Notes: generated by a model not told the origin, from the sequence alone. A stretch of 64,000 nucleotides of DNA from Streptomyces cyaneochromogenes (GCF_003963535.1 NZ_CP034539.1:4774001-4838000), one strand, 5' to 3'. Shown: positions 18,348-27,017, numbered from the stretch's first letter. Program-made: numbers and translations.

Positions 18348-19556
18348 GTGCGGACGATCGCTTACGACTGTGATGTGCTCGTGGTCGGCGGTGGGATCGT
18401 CGGGCTGGCAACGGCGTATGCGATCACACGTGCCGCGCCGGGTACGCGGGTGACGGTGCTGGAGAAGGAGCCGGGGCCCGCCCGGCATCAGACGGGGCGC
18501 AACAGCGGGGTCATCCACAGCGGGATCTACTACCGGCCGGGGTCGCTGAAGGCGCGGTACGCGGTCGGCGGCGCGGCCGAGATGGTCAAGTTCTGCGCGG
18601 AGTACGGCATCGCGCACGCCGTCACCGGCAAGCTGATCGTGGCGACCGAGCGGGAGGAGCTGCCGCGGCTGCACGCGCTGGTGCAGCGCGGGCGGGAGAA
18701 CGGCATTCCGGTACGGGAGCTGGGCGCCGCGCAGATCGCGGAGTACGAGCCGGAGGTGCGGGGACTCGCGGCCATACACGTCGGGACGACGGGTGTGTGC
18801 GACTTCGTCGGGGTCGCCCGGCAGCTGGCGGAGGCGTCGGGGGCCGAGATCCGGTACGGCGCGCAGGTCGAGCGGGTGGACCGGCGGGCCGGGCTGGGGG
18901 TCGCGGTGCGGACGACGCGCGGGGACGTCGTGCGGGGGCGGGTGCTGGTGAACTGTGCCGGGCTGTACTGCGACGAGGTGGCCCGGATGACGGGGGACGA
19001 GCCGGGGGTGCGGATCGTGCCGTTCCGGGGGGAGTACTACTCGCTGGCGCGGCCAGATCTGGTGCGGGGGCTGGTGTATCCGGTGCCGGATCCGGCGTTT
19101 CCGTTCCTCGGGGTGCATCTCACGCGCGGGATCGACGGGGATGTGCACATCGGGCCCAACGCGGTGCCGGCGCTGGCCCGGGAGGGGTACGGGTGGGGGG
19201 TCGTACGGCTGTCGGAGGTCGGGGGGACGGTGGCGTGGCCCGGAGCGTGGCGGATGGCTCGGCGGCACTGGCGGTACGGGGCCGGGGAGCTGCGGCGGTC
19301 GGTGTCCAAGGGGGCGTTCACGGAGGCGGTGCGGAGGTTGTTGCCCGCGGTGACGTCCGATGATCTGGTGCGGGCGGCGGCGGGGGTGCGGGCGCAGGCG
19401 GTGTTGCGGGACGGCGGGCTGGTGGATGACTTTCTGATACGGGAGGGGGCTCGGGCCGTGCATGTGCTGAATGCGCCGAGTCCTGCGGCTACCGCTTCGC
19501 TGCCGATCGGGCGGGAGGTGGCTCGGCGGGCGTTGGGGGTGTTGGAGGGGGCTTGA
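18348..19556 (+). CDS. lhgO: L-2-hydroxyglutarate oxidase family FAD enzyme
   Basis: About 402 residues of the DAO/glycerol-3-phosphate-oxidase fold. It has an N-terminal FAD motif 'VLVVGGGIVGLATAYA', the LhgO signature 'HQTGRNSGVIHSGIYY', 'VNCAGLYCDEVA', 'PFRGEYYSL' and 'HIGPNAVPALAREGY'. The C-terminal 'DFLIREGARAVHVLNAPSPA' completes the FAD site. It oxidises L-2-hydroxyglutarate to 2-oxoglutarate, a metabolite-repair step, probably feeding electrons to the respiratory chain. The GTG at 18348 has GGGAGG 8 bases upstream. Divergent from the broken phosphatase gene. Confidence 0.9.
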   Translation: MRTIAYDCDVLVVGGGIVGLATAYAITRAAPGTRVTVLEKEPGPARHQTGRNSGVIHSGIYYRPGSLKARYAVGGAAEMVKFCAEYGIAHAVTGKLIVATEREELPRLHALVQRGRENGIPVRELGAAQIAEYEPEVRGLAAIHVGTTGVCDFVGVARQLAEASGAEIRYGAQVERVDRRAGLGVAVRTTRGDVVRGRVLVNCAGLYCDEVARMTGDEPGVRIVPFRGEYYSLARPDLVRGLVYPVPDPAFPFLGVHLTRGIDGDVHIGPNAVPALAREGYGWGVVRLSEVGGTVAWPGAWRMARRHWRYGAGELRRSVSKGAFTEAVRRLLPAVTSDDLVRAAAGVRAQAVLRDGGLVDDFLIREGARAVHVLNAPSPAATASLPIGREVARRALGVLEGA

Positions 19557-19608
19557 CGGGGGTGGGCTGCACGGGCGGGCGCGGTGCGGGTGCGAACGCA
19601 GGGTTCTT

Positions 19609-19742
19609 TCGCCCCCGCCGCCCCTACCCGTCCCGTCCTCCAGGGGCTCCGCCCCTTCGACCCTGGGCCCTTCTGGGGGCTGCCGCCCCCAGACCCCCGC
19701 TTCGGCCCTTAAGGGGCCTCGTCCTCAAACGCCGGACGGGCT
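19609..19742. repeat. Dispersed GC-rich intergenic repeat, copy 3
   Basis: Nearly identical to copy 2, including the AGGGGCTCCGCCCCTTCGAC block and the terminal CCTCAAACGCCGGACGGGCT. Degenerate extensions run to about 19840. It separates lhgO from trmB. Confidence 0.82.
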
Positions 19743-19872
19743 GAGATTGCCTGGGCCTGCGCTGAGATGTGCCCTTGGCCTCGAACGCCGGGCCGGCTGG
19801 CATGCCTGGGCCGGCGTCCAGAGGTGACGGTCGGGGGGCAGCCCTCCCCCTCCCCGTAAAATCGGTCCCACT

Positions 19873-20706
19873 GTGTCTGAGTCTCTCAACGCCCCAGAAG
19901 TCCCCCAGCCCGGCACCGACGGCGGGCGGCCCCGTCATGTCCCCGGGGTGTCTGTCCGGCACACCCGGGCCAAAGGTGAGCCCCGGTTCCCGGACGGGCC
20001 CAAGGCCGATCCTGCGGGGTCGCACTTCGAGCGGCGGATTCGGAGTTTTCAGCCGCGCCGCAGTCGGGTGACCGCGGGGCAGGCGGACGCGTTGCAGCGG
20101 CTGTGGCCCAAGTGGGGGCTGGACATCGACGGGCAGCGGATCGTCGACGTCGGTGAGCTGTTCGGGAACGAGAATCCGGTCGTGCTCGAGATCGGGTTCG
20201 GGATGGGGGAGGCCACCGCCCAGATGGCCGCCGCCGACCCGGAGACGAACGTGCTCGCCGTCGACGTGCACACGCCCGGGCAGGGAAACCTGCTCAATCT
20301 CGCCGACCAGCACGGGCTGAACAACGTCCGTGTCGCCAACGGCGACGCCATCATCCTGCTGCGCGAGATGCTCGCCCCCGACTCGCTCGACGGGCTGCGC
20401 GTCTACTTCCCCGACCCCTGGCCCAAGAAGCGGCACCACAAGCGGCGCCTCATCCAGCCCGAGTTCCTCAGCCTCGCCGCGACCCGGCTGAAGCCCGGCG
20501 CCCTGGTGCACTGCGCCACCGACTGGGAGCCGTACGCCGAACAGATGCTCGAAGTTCTGACCGCTCACCCCGACTTCGAGAACACCCGGGCCGACGGCGG
20601 TTTCTCGCCCCGTCCGGACTTCCGGCCGCTGACCCGTTTCGAGGGGCAGGGGTTGGACAAGGGTCATGTGGTGAACGACCTGCTCTTCCGCCGCGTACAG
20701 CCGTAG
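19873..20706 (+). CDS. trmB: tRNA (guanine-N7-)-methyltransferase
   Basis: 277 residues. A variable N-terminal ~60 residues precede the SAM-dependent Rossmann domain: 'VVLEIGFGMGEATAQMA' (motif I), 'LAVDVHTPGQGN', 'VANGDAI' and the TrmB signature 'YFPDPWPKKRHHKRRLIQ'. It ends with 'HCATDWEPYAEQML'. It methylates G46 in tRNA variable loops. The GTG at 19873 is used; no strong alternative start exists. Followed at 138 bp by a PrsW-type protease gene. Confidence 0.95.
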   Translation: MSESLNAPEVPQPGTDGGRPRHVPGVSVRHTRAKGEPRFPDGPKADPAGSHFERRIRSFQPRRSRVTAGQADALQRLWPKWGLDIDGQRIVDVGELFGNENPVVLEIGFGMGEATAQMAAADPETNVLAVDVHTPGQGNLLNLADQHGLNNVRVANGDAIILLREMLAPDSLDGLRVYFPDPWPKKRHHKRRLIQPEFLSLAATRLKPGALVHCATDWEPYAEQMLEVLTAHPDFENTRADGGFSPRPDFRPLTRFEGQGLDKGHVVNDLLFRRVQP

Positions 20707-20843
20707 AGGCAGCGGGAGGAGCAGCCGGAACGAAGACCGGGCAGCAGACCGGCAAGAAACAGCACCGACAGCAAACCCCCCTCGGGCGCCAGAGCCCCTC
20801 GCGCGGCTGCGGGTGGCGCCCCTGTCTCGTTAGGGTCAATGCC

Positions 20844-22226
20844 GTGGCCACCAGTCCCCTGTACCCGACGTACCCCACCGGTCCCGCCGGCGGGACACTG
20901 CGGCACGCGCACTGGTGGCAGAAGCGGTGGGTGCGTTACGGCGCGCTGAGCACGCTGCTCGCGCTCTCCGGGCTGGTCATCCTCGCCCTGGTGCGGGAGC
21001 AGACCGGCACCGAGGGGTTCCTGGTCGGGCTCGGGCTCGCCGTTCTGCCCGTGCCGCTGCTCGTCGCCGCCTTCCGCTGGCTGGACCGGGTCGAGCCGGG
21101 CCCCTGGCGCAATCTGGTGTTCTCCTTCGCGTGGGGCGCGTTCGCGGCGGCGCTGATAGCGATCATCGCCAACAGCTTCGCGACCAGATGGATAGCCACG
21201 GCGACCGCCGATCCGTCCCACGCGGACACCCTGGGCGCCACCGTCATAGCGCCCGTCGTGGAGGAAACAGCCAAGGCGGCCGCCGTCCTGCTCGTCTTTC
21301 TCTTCCGCCGACGTGACTTCACCGGGATAGTCGACGGCGTGGTGATAGCCGGCGTCACCGCGACCGGCTTCGCCTTCACCGAGAACATCCTCTACCTCGG
21401 CACCGCCTTCGGTACCGACCAGCTCTCCGGCGACCGCGGCATCGCCTCCGTCACGGCGGCGACCTTCTTCGTCCGCGTCATCATGTCGCCCTTCGCGCAC
21501 CCCCTCTTCACGGTCCTCACCGGCATCGGCTTCGGCATCGCCGCCCTGTCGGGCCCGCGACAGCATGTGCGCCGCGTTCTCCTCCCGCTCTCCGGGCTCC
21601 TGCTCGCCATGGGCATGCACGCCCTGTGGAACGGCTCGTCGGCCTTCGGCGAGTTCGGGTTCTTCGCCGTGTACGCCGCCTTCATGGTGCCCACGTTCGG
21701 ACTGCTGACCTGGCTGGTGATCTGGACCCGGCAGCGCGAACTGCGCACCGTGCGCGAGGAACTGCCCGCGTACGTCGTCGCCGGGTGGCTGGCCCCGGGC
21801 GATCCCTTCGCGCTCGGCTCGATGCGGGCGCGGCGGGTGGCCCGGCAGTACGCGCGGCGGCGTGGGGGGCGGGCGGCGGCCCGGGCGGTGGCGCAGTACG
21901 AGGCGTACGCCACGTCCCTGGCGTTCCTGCGGCACCGGGGGCGGCGTGGGCGGGCCGGCGCGGACTTCGTCGTACGGGAACAGGAGCTGTTGCACGAGCT
22001 GTGGGGGCGGCGGGGGTTCGCCCGGCCGGCACTGGAGCATGCGGTCGCCGCGCAGCCCTGGCGTGCTTACGGGCACGGCTACGGGACCCCGGTTCAGTGG
22101 CAGCCGTACGGACCGGGGCACGCCGCCAGATACGGGCCGACCCAGGGTGCCACGTACGGGCCGACGCAGGGCGCCCCATACGGACCGACGGCGCCGTATC
22201 CCGCGTACAACCCGTATCGCACGTGA
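20844..22226 (+). CDS. PrsW-family intramembrane protease
   Basis: 460 residues with some eight transmembrane segments between about residues 30 and 290. The family motifs are present: 'VVEETAKAAAVLL' (Glu-Glu), 'GFAFTENILYLG', 'SPFAHPLFTVLTG' and 'AMGMHALWNGS'. PrsW in Bacillus cleaves the anti-sigma factor RsiW, so this protein probably cuts a membrane anti-sigma factor or another single-pass protein. After residue ~330 a basic cytoplasmic tail ends in short 'YGPTQGA' repeats. The start is a GTG at 20844. A tiny downstream ORF overlaps the stop by the GTGA arrangement. Confidence 0.9.
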   Translation: MATSPLYPTYPTGPAGGTLRHAHWWQKRWVRYGALSTLLALSGLVILALVREQTGTEGFLVGLGLAVLPVPLLVAAFRWLDRVEPGPWRNLVFSFAWGAFAAALIAIIANSFATRWIATATADPSHADTLGATVIAPVVEETAKAAAVLLVFLFRRRDFTGIVDGVVIAGVTATGFAFTENILYLGTAFGTDQLSGDRGIASVTAATFFVRVIMSPFAHPLFTVLTGIGFGIAALSGPRQHVRRVLLPLSGLLLAMGMHALWNGSSAFGEFGFFAVYAAFMVPTFGLLTWLVIWTRQRELRTVREELPAYVVAGWLAPGDPFALGSMRARRVARQYARRRGGRAAARAVAQYEAYATSLAFLRHRGRRGRAGADFVVREQELLHELWGRRGFARPALEHAVAAQPWRAYGHGYGTPVQWQPYGPGHAARYGPTQGATYGPTQGAPYGPTAPYPAYNPYRT

Positions 22227-22402
22227 TCGTGGGCCTCCGCGACTTCGACGTCGGGGACCTGTGGCTGCCGGCCCTGGCCGCCGTCGCGTTCGCCCTCACC
22301 GTCGTCCGGGGCTTCATCCGGCTCGACGACGACCTCGACAACCCCGAGGGCGGATTCTCGGGCCGGCAATGGGCGGGCCGGTCCGGCGCCTGCGATCCCT
22401 GA
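22223..22402 (+). CDS. Small single-pass membrane protein overlapping the PrsW gene
   Basis: 59 codons starting with a GTG that overlaps the PrsW stop (GTGA), so translation is probably coupled. The middle 'LWLPALAAVAFALTVVRGF' could be one transmembrane segment, followed by an acidic stretch ('LDDDLDNPEGG'). A terminator hairpin follows 10 bases after its stop, which supports real co-transcription. I do not recognise a family. It could be an accessory or regulator of the protease, or a non-functional frame. Confidence 0.5.
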   Translation: MIVGLRDFDVGDLWLPALAAVAFALTVVRGFIRLDDDLDNPEGGFSGRQWAGRSGACDP

Positions 22403-22412
22403 AACAACGTGA

Positions 22413-22440
22413 GCCCGGCCTCCTGCGAGGAAGGCCGGGC
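22413..22440. terminator. Hairpin terminator after the PrsW operon
   Basis: GCCCGGCCT (22413-22421) pairs perfectly with AGGCCGGGC (22432-22440) around a 10-base loop. It sits between the plus-strand PrsW unit and the convergent M23 peptidase gene, so it may act in both directions. Confidence 0.8.
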
Positions 22441-22488
22441 CGGAACGTCAACGTTCTTGTGCGATCAGGAGACCGCCCCTCAAGGGCC

Positions 22489-23517
22489 TCAGGGCGTAAG
22501 CCCCTTGCCACGCAGCCAAGCCATCGGGTCGATGCCGCTCGTGCTGCCGTCGGGGTGCACCTCGAGGTGGAGGTGGGCGCCGGTCACGTTGCCGGTGGCG
22601 CCCACGCGGCCGATGACGTCGCCGGTGTTGACCTTCTGGCCGACGCTGACGCTGATCGAGGACTGGTGCGCGTACCACAGCTCGGTGCCGTCGTCGAGGG
22701 TGAGCACGGTCTTGTAGCCGTACGAACCGTCCCAGCCGGCGAACGTGATGGTGCCGGAGTGGACCGCCTTGATCAGGGTGCCCGAGGGGGCGGCGAAGTC
22801 GAGGCCGGTGTGGTAGCCGGAGGACCAGTAGGCGCCGGCCTGACCGAAGGTCGAGGTGATGGTGTACGAGGAGGTCGGCAGCGTGTACTGCCTGGCCAGC
22901 TCGGCGAGGCGCTCGGCCTCGGCCTTCTTGCGGGCCTCTTCCTCGGCGGCGGCCTTCGCGGCGGCGGCCTTCTCCTTGGCCTCCTGCTCCGCCTTGGCGG
23001 CCGCTGCGGCGGCCTCCTTCTCGGCGGCGGCGATGGCCTCGGCGGCGGCCTTGCTGTCGACCTGGTCCTGCTGCTGCTCGACCTGGGCGATGATCCGGGC
23101 CCGCAGCGCCTCACCGGCGTCGCCGGTGCCCTGCTTGGTCTCCTCGGTCGCGGCGCCCATGGTGCTCAGGGCCGTCCCGGTGTCCTCGGCGGGCGCGGAG
23201 GAGTCGTCGTCGGATATCAGGGGCAGGTCGGGCATGGTGATCGCGACCGGCGGCTTGCCGCTCTGCGCGCTGGCCATGCCGCCCGCGCCGACGGCGGCTA
23301 TGACACCGACGCCGAGAACCGTGGAGCTGCGGGCGAGTCCCCCGCCCCGCTGCTTGGCCACGCGGTGCCTGCCACGTACGGGACGAATGGACTCCGCGGT
23401 GGGGTTCCACTCCTCGAACGGGCCCTCGTCGGTGCGATAGCGGTCGTAGCCGAAGGTGTCGTCACTGCGCTGACTCGGCACGAACGGGGCTTGCGTAGCA
23501 GGCCTGTTGGACGCCAC
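22489..23517 (-). CDS. M23 (LytM-type) cell-wall endopeptidase with coiled coil
   Basis: 342 residues. The N-terminal ~55 are cytoplasmic-like and basic, followed by a membrane or signal segment ('VLGVGVIAAVGAGGMASAQS'). An Ala/Glu/Lys coiled coil (about 140-205) precedes the M23 domain, whose metal and catalytic residues appear in 'YHTGLDFAAPSG' and 'GAHLHLEVHPDG' (H-x-H). It should cleave peptide cross-links of peptidoglycan, or act as an amidase activator. A c-di-AMP riboswitch directly upstream controls it, which fits control of wall remodelling by c-di-AMP and osmotic state. Confidence 0.93.
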   Translation of the reverse strand: MASNRPATQAPFVPSQRSDDTFGYDRYRTDEGPFEEWNPTAESIRPVRGRHRVAKQRGGGLARSSTVLGVGVIAAVGAGGMASAQSGKPPVAITMPDLPLISDDDSSAPAEDTGTALSTMGAATEETKQGTGDAGEALRARIIAQVEQQQDQVDSKAAAEAIAAAEKEAAAAAAKAEQEAKEKAAAAKAAAEEEARKKAEAERLAELARQYTLPTSSYTITSTFGQAGAYWSSGYHTGLDFAAPSGTLIKAVHSGTITFAGWDGSYGYKTVLTLDDGTELWYAHQSSISVSVGQKVNTGDVIGRVGATGNVTGAHLHLEVHPDGSTSGIDPMAWLRGKGLTP

Positions 23518-23529
23518 GTGGGCGTGCTC

Positions 23530-23715
23530 CTTTCCTTCCTTCTCGCCTACCGGGTTAGCTGACGGGTTCGGAGCAGGAAGGTCTCCTACGCGCGTAAACC
23601 AACCGTGATTTCACGGTGGAATCCGCGCGATTCACCCCAGGGTGGTGGTTCCCCGGCTCCCTTGCGGGACTCGGCGCGTGCGCACGGAGCCGTCTCTTGT
23701 GACGGCTGGGACGAC
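23530..23715 (-). promoter_or_regulatory. c-di-AMP riboswitch (ydaO/yuaA class) before the M23 gene
   Basis: On the minus strand the leader carries the class hallmarks in order: GCCGGGGAACCACCACCCTG, GGGGTGAATC, GTAGGAGACCTTCCTGCTCC, GAACCCGTCAGCTAACCCGG and GTAGGCG, just before the GAAGGAAAGGAG ribosome-site region. This class binds cyclic di-AMP and turns expression off when it binds. In actinobacteria it is commonly found before rpf and NlpC/M23 wall-hydrolase genes. The exact 5' boundary of helix P1 is uncertain. Confidence 0.93.
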
Positions 23716-23900
23716 CGCGCTGCGTTATCGAACGTTAATAGACCCGGGGTGCGGATTCCAAGCTGTTCCACTTGATCATTAACGAATTTCGCCCGGACTT
23801 ACAGGTCACGAGCGGCCTAAATCGGGCGAGTTGGCCGAGGCTCAGGCACCACACAGGTATTGACGGTATGTCAGTTGTTATGCGGAGGGCGGTCACCCGA

Positions 23901-25016
23901 TCACCCTTGGTGAGAAGGATCAAGGACGGGTAACGGACGCCGTACGGCGATGAGCGCCAGGTCGTCCGCCATCCCGCCCCCGGAGTGCCGGCGCACGTCC
24001 GCCGCCAGCACACCGAGCAACTCGGCCGGAGCGCGTCGCGCGTTGGCCCGTCCCGCGAGCCCCGCCTCGGGGTCGTAGAACCGCCCCTCGGCATCGCGCG
24101 CCTCGGACAGGCCGTCGGTGTGCAGCAGCAGCGTGGCCTCGCCCGGGAAGTCGGCCTCCTGGGCCCGGTCGGGCCATGCGCCGAGTTCGCCCATGCCGAG
24201 CGGCAGCGCCGGCTCGACGGCGGGCAGCGCACGCACGGTGCCGTCGGCGTACAGCAGCAGGGGCGACGGATGCCCGCGGTTGACGAGGCGGACGACGCTG
24301 TCGCCGTGCGGCAGCTCGGCGAGGACGACGGTGGTGAACCCCTCGGAGGACTCGACGCCCTCGCTGCGCGTGCGCTCACGGGCCAGCGCCCGCTCCAGTC
24401 GCTGGGCGACCGCCTCCAGCGTCGCCTCCTGCTCGGCCGCCTCCCGAAAGGCCCCGATGACGACGGCGACGGCCCCCACCGCCCCCATGCCCTTGCCGCG
24501 CACGTCCCCGACGATGATCCGCACGCCGTGCGGGCTGTCCTGCACGGCGTACAGGTCGCCGCCGATGGAGGCGCCCTCCTGTGCCGCCTCGTACCGCGCC
24601 GCGATCTGGAAGCCGCCGATCCGCTCGGCGGGTTCCGGCAGGACCGCGCGCTGGGCCGCCTCGGCGATCTCGCGGGCGGAGGCGAGGCGCTCGTCGCTGC
24701 GCCGGACGAGGAGGTTGATGAGGACGGCGAGCACGGAGACGACCACCACGGTGACCAGCTCGGTGATCACCTCCGCCGAGGGGAGGCCGCCGATGGCGAT
24801 GCGGAGCACGAGCAGTACGGCGACGGCCGCGAGGCCGGTGAGCACCGTGCCGCGCTGCGAGTAGAGCGGGGCGGCGACCAGGGGCGCGGCGGTGAAGAAG
24901 GGGGCGCCGGTGAAGTCGGTGGGGGTGACGTAGTCGTACACGCTCCCCGCCCCGATCAACAGGGCCGGGAGCAACCGGACGAACCGGCGTGCGTACGAGA
25001 TCCGCCGTTCCTCCAC
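23901..25016 (-). CDS. Membrane-bound SpoIIE-type PP2C phosphatase
   Basis: About 371 residues. An N-terminal membrane region has three or four segments ('FVRLLPALLIGAGSVYDYV', 'VLTGLAAVAVLLVLRIAI', 'VTVVVVSVLAVLINLLV'). A short helix then leads to a PP2C domain: 'GGDLYAVQDSPHGVRIIVGD', 'VRGKGMGAVGAVAV', 'VRLVNRGHPSPLLL', 'LLLHTDGLSEARD' and 'GMADDLALIAV'. It has no kinase-like domain, unlike the phosphatase at 2399-4078. It probably acts on a phosphorylated STAS antagonist. The GTG at 25016 is chosen because the longer frame would begin inside the tRNA terminator at 25102-25141. Confidence 0.88.
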   Translation of the reverse strand: MEERRISYARRFVRLLPALLIGAGSVYDYVTPTDFTGAPFFTAAPLVAAPLYSQRGTVLTGLAAVAVLLVLRIAIGGLPSAEVITELVTVVVVSVLAVLINLLVRRSDERLASAREIAEAAQRAVLPEPAERIGGFQIAARYEAAQEGASIGGDLYAVQDSPHGVRIIVGDVRGKGMGAVGAVAVVIGAFREAAEQEATLEAVAQRLERALARERTRSEGVESSEGFTTVVLAELPHGDSVVRLVNRGHPSPLLLYADGTVRALPAVEPALPLGMGELGAWPDRAQEADFPGEATLLLHTDGLSEARDAEGRFYDPEAGLAGRANARRAPAELLGVLAADVRRHSGGGMADDLALIAVRRPLPVLDPSHQG

Positions 25017-25101
25017 CTGACCAGCGTTGCCGAAGTGGGGGTGGGGGGCGAGCGGGGAGGGCCGACCGGACGAGCGGACGGACGCCGGTGACGGGAGAAA
25101 C

Positions 25102-25141
25102 ACTCAGGGCCGGAACTGACTGATCAGTTCCGGCCCTGAGT
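25102..25141 (-). terminator. Strong hairpin terminator of the initiator tRNA
   Basis: ACTCAGGGCCGGAACT (25102-25117) and AGTTCCGGCCCTGAGT (25126-25141) form a perfect 16-bp stem with an 8-base loop. It begins 7 bases after the tRNA 3' end on the minus strand. Confidence 0.9.
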
Positions 25142-25147
25142 CTTCAG

Positions 25148-25221
25148 TAGCGGGGACAGGATTTGAACCTGCGACCTCTGGGTTATGAGCCCAGCGAGCT
25201 ACCGAGCTGCTCCACCCCGCG
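25148..25221 (-). tRNA. Initiator tRNA-fMet (CAT)
   Basis: 74-base cloverleaf with anticodon loop CTCATAA. The initiator features are visible: the first acceptor pair is mismatched (C1 opposite U72) and the anticodon stem carries three consecutive G:C pairs next to the loop (CTGGG/CCCAG). CCA is not encoded. Confidence 0.95.
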
Positions 25222-25301
25222 GCGATGACTCAACAGTACCCCATCCGCAGGACCGAAAGCACACGGCTTTCCCTCGACGCCGCTGATGAGAGCCGGATCA
25301 C

Positions 25302-26435
25302 TCAGTCCGGCAGGTGCCCGTTCGGTGCCTTCGCCCGGTCCTCGTACTCCGGCAGGACCACCACCTGAACGCCCTCCCCCGCCAGCATTCCGCTCCCGTC
25401 GGCCCCCGCCACGAACGTGTCCGGCTCCCGCCAGGCCGTCACGACCCGCCGGACCCCGGCCTCCAGGATCAGCCGCGCGCACGGCACGGGACGGGAGGCA
25501 CGGCGGGTGCACGGCTCCAGGCTGCTGTACACCGTCGCGGACGCCAGCCGTGGATCACCCGGCGCGATCTTCGCGAGCGCCGCCTCCTCAGCGTGCACCG
25601 CGGGATCGCCGTCCTCCCGGGAGTACCCGCGCGCCAGCTCGGTCCCGTCGGCGGCCACCACCACGGCCCCGACGCTGAACGCCGTCTGAGACGGCGGGCA
25701 CTGCGCCGCCAGCTCGCACGCCAGCGCCAGCCAGTGCCGGTCCGCCGCGGCGGGCAGGTCACCGGCGCCGGGCGCCGTCGGCTCGTAGCGCATCAGTACG
25801 ACGTCCTCGATGCGCCGCGTCTCCAGCAGGCGCAGCCGCCCGCCCTGGTACCCGCCCGGCCCGAAGAGGCGGGGCGCGTCCGGGTCGCCGACGAACAGCG
25901 GCGCCAGCACCAGCTGCAGCTCGTCCGCCAGCCCCTGCTGGAGCAGCTGCGTGTGGATCGTGCCGCCGCCCTCCACCATCAGCCGCTCGACGCCGCGCAC
26001 CTCACGCAGGTGCCGCAACAGACCCCGCCAGTCCAGCTCCGTGCCCAGCGCGACCACGTCCGCAGCGACCGGCTCCCGCCGCAGCCGCTCCGCGCCCTTC
26101 TCCGTCGTATAGACGATCTTCTCGCCGCCCGTGTGCCAGAAGTTCGCCGTCGGGTCCAGCTCGCCGGACGCGCTGACCGTGACCTTCAGCGGATACTCCG
26201 GCCTGCCGGAAGCCACCCGGGCGGCCCGCCGCTCGGCCGAGTTCACCAGCAGCCGCGGGTTGTCCGCCCGGATCGTGCCGGCGCCGATGAGGATCGCGTC
26301 CACGGAGGCCCGTACCTCGTCGACCCGGTCGAAGTCGGCCGGGCTGGACAGGAGCAGGCGCTCGGGGGTGGTGTCGTCGAGGTAGCCGTCCAGGGAGACG
26401 GCGGCTGACAGCAGGACGTAGGGGTACGACGGCAT
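25302..26435 (-). CDS. RibD-like reductase-deaminase fusion in reversed domain order
   Basis: About 377 residues. Residues 1 to ~215 are a RibD C-terminal/DHFR-like reductase ('LLSAAVSLDGYLDD', 'GAGTIRADNPRLLV', 'LMVEGGGTIHTQLLQ'). Residues ~230-377 are a cytidine-deaminase-fold domain with 'HAEEAALAKI' and 'SLEPCTRRASRPVPCARLI', giving the zinc-binding His/Cys/Cys. In the classical RibD the deaminase comes first. Both activities would serve the deamination and reduction steps of riboflavin or a related pyrimidine pathway. It is divergent from a MarR gene, with ribA beyond it. The ATG at 26435 begins the reductase fold; the longer frame upstream is antisense to the MarR region. Confidence 0.85.
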   Translation of the reverse strand: MPSYPYVLLSAAVSLDGYLDDTTPERLLLSSPADFDRVDEVRASVDAILIGAGTIRADNPRLLVNSAERRAARVASGRPEYPLKVTVSASGELDPTANFWHTGGEKIVYTTEKGAERLRREPVAADVVALGTELDWRGLLRHLREVRGVERLMVEGGGTIHTQLLQQGLADELQLVLAPLFVGDPDAPRLFGPGGYQGGRLRLLETRRIEDVVLMRYEPTAPGAGDLPAAADRHWLALACELAAQCPPSQTAFSVGAVVVAADGTELARGYSREDGDPAVHAEEAALAKIAPGDPRLASATVYSSLEPCTRRASRPVPCARLILEAGVRRVVTAWREPDTFVAGADGSGMLAGEGVQVVVLPEYEDRAKAPNGHLPD

Positions 26436-26473
26436 CGGCGCGCTCTCCGGCTCGGCGGTCTCGGGCTTGGTTA

Positions 26474-26490
26474 AAGTTTGAAACAAACTT
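26474..26490. promoter_or_regulatory. Palindromic operator between ribD-like and marR genes
   Basis: Perfect inverted repeat AAGTTTG-AAA-CAAACTT, 11 bp before the MarR start and 38 bp before the divergent reductase-deaminase start. Its position and AT-richness suggest a MarR operator overlapping both promoters. It shares TTTGAA/TTCAAA cores with the two palindromes before ribA. Confidence 0.75.
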
Positions 26491-26501
26491 ACACTGGCAG
26501 C

Positions 26502-27017
26502 ATGACGACCCGCTGGCTCACCCCCGAGGAGCAACGCGCCTGGCGCGCGTACATCGGCGCCGCCCTCCTCGTCGAGGACGCGCTCGACCGGCAGCTCCAG
26601 CAGGAGGCCGGCATGCCGCACATGTACTACTCCATCCTCTCCACCCTGTCCGAGTCCCCGGAACGCCGACTTCGGATGACCGATCTCGCGGAACGGCTGA
26701 AGATCACCCGCAGCCGGCTGACATACGCCGTGACGCGACTGGAGAAGGACGGCCTGGTGCGGCGCGAGGACTGCCGCTGGGACAAGCGGGGCAGCGTGGC
26801 GATCCTCACCGACGAGGGGATGCGGGTCCTGGAGGGCGCGGCGCCGGGCCATGTCGAGACCGTACGGTCACTGCTCTTCGACCGGCTGACCCCGGAGCAG
26901 GTCGGGCAACTGGAGGAGATCTTCACGGCGGTCGGCGAGGGGTTCCAAGGGGGCACCGCACAGGCCACCGGGGATGACGTGCCGTGGCGGCGGCGCTCGT
27001 CCAAGTCCTGTTCTTGA
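26502..27017 (+). CDS. MarR-family regulator of the riboflavin-type locus
   Basis: 171 residues with a clear MarR fold: 'MYYSILSTLSESPERRLRMT', recognition helix 'KITRSRLTYAVTRLEKDGLV' and wing 'RREDCRWDKRGSVAILT'. The N-terminal 'EQRAWRAYIGAALLVEDALD' is the usual dimer helix. The start is the ATG at 26502. The gene lies between the divergent RibD-like gene and ribA, with palindromes on both sides, so it probably controls both. The effector is unknown, possibly a flavin intermediate or an oxidative signal. Confidence 0.9.
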   Translation: MTTRWLTPEEQRAWRAYIGAALLVEDALDRQLQQEAGMPHMYYSILSTLSESPERRLRMTDLAERLKITRSRLTYAVTRLEKDGLVRREDCRWDKRGSVAILTDEGMRVLEGAAPGHVETVRSLLFDRLTPEQVGQLEEIFTAVGEGFQGGTAQATGDDVPWRRRSSKSCS

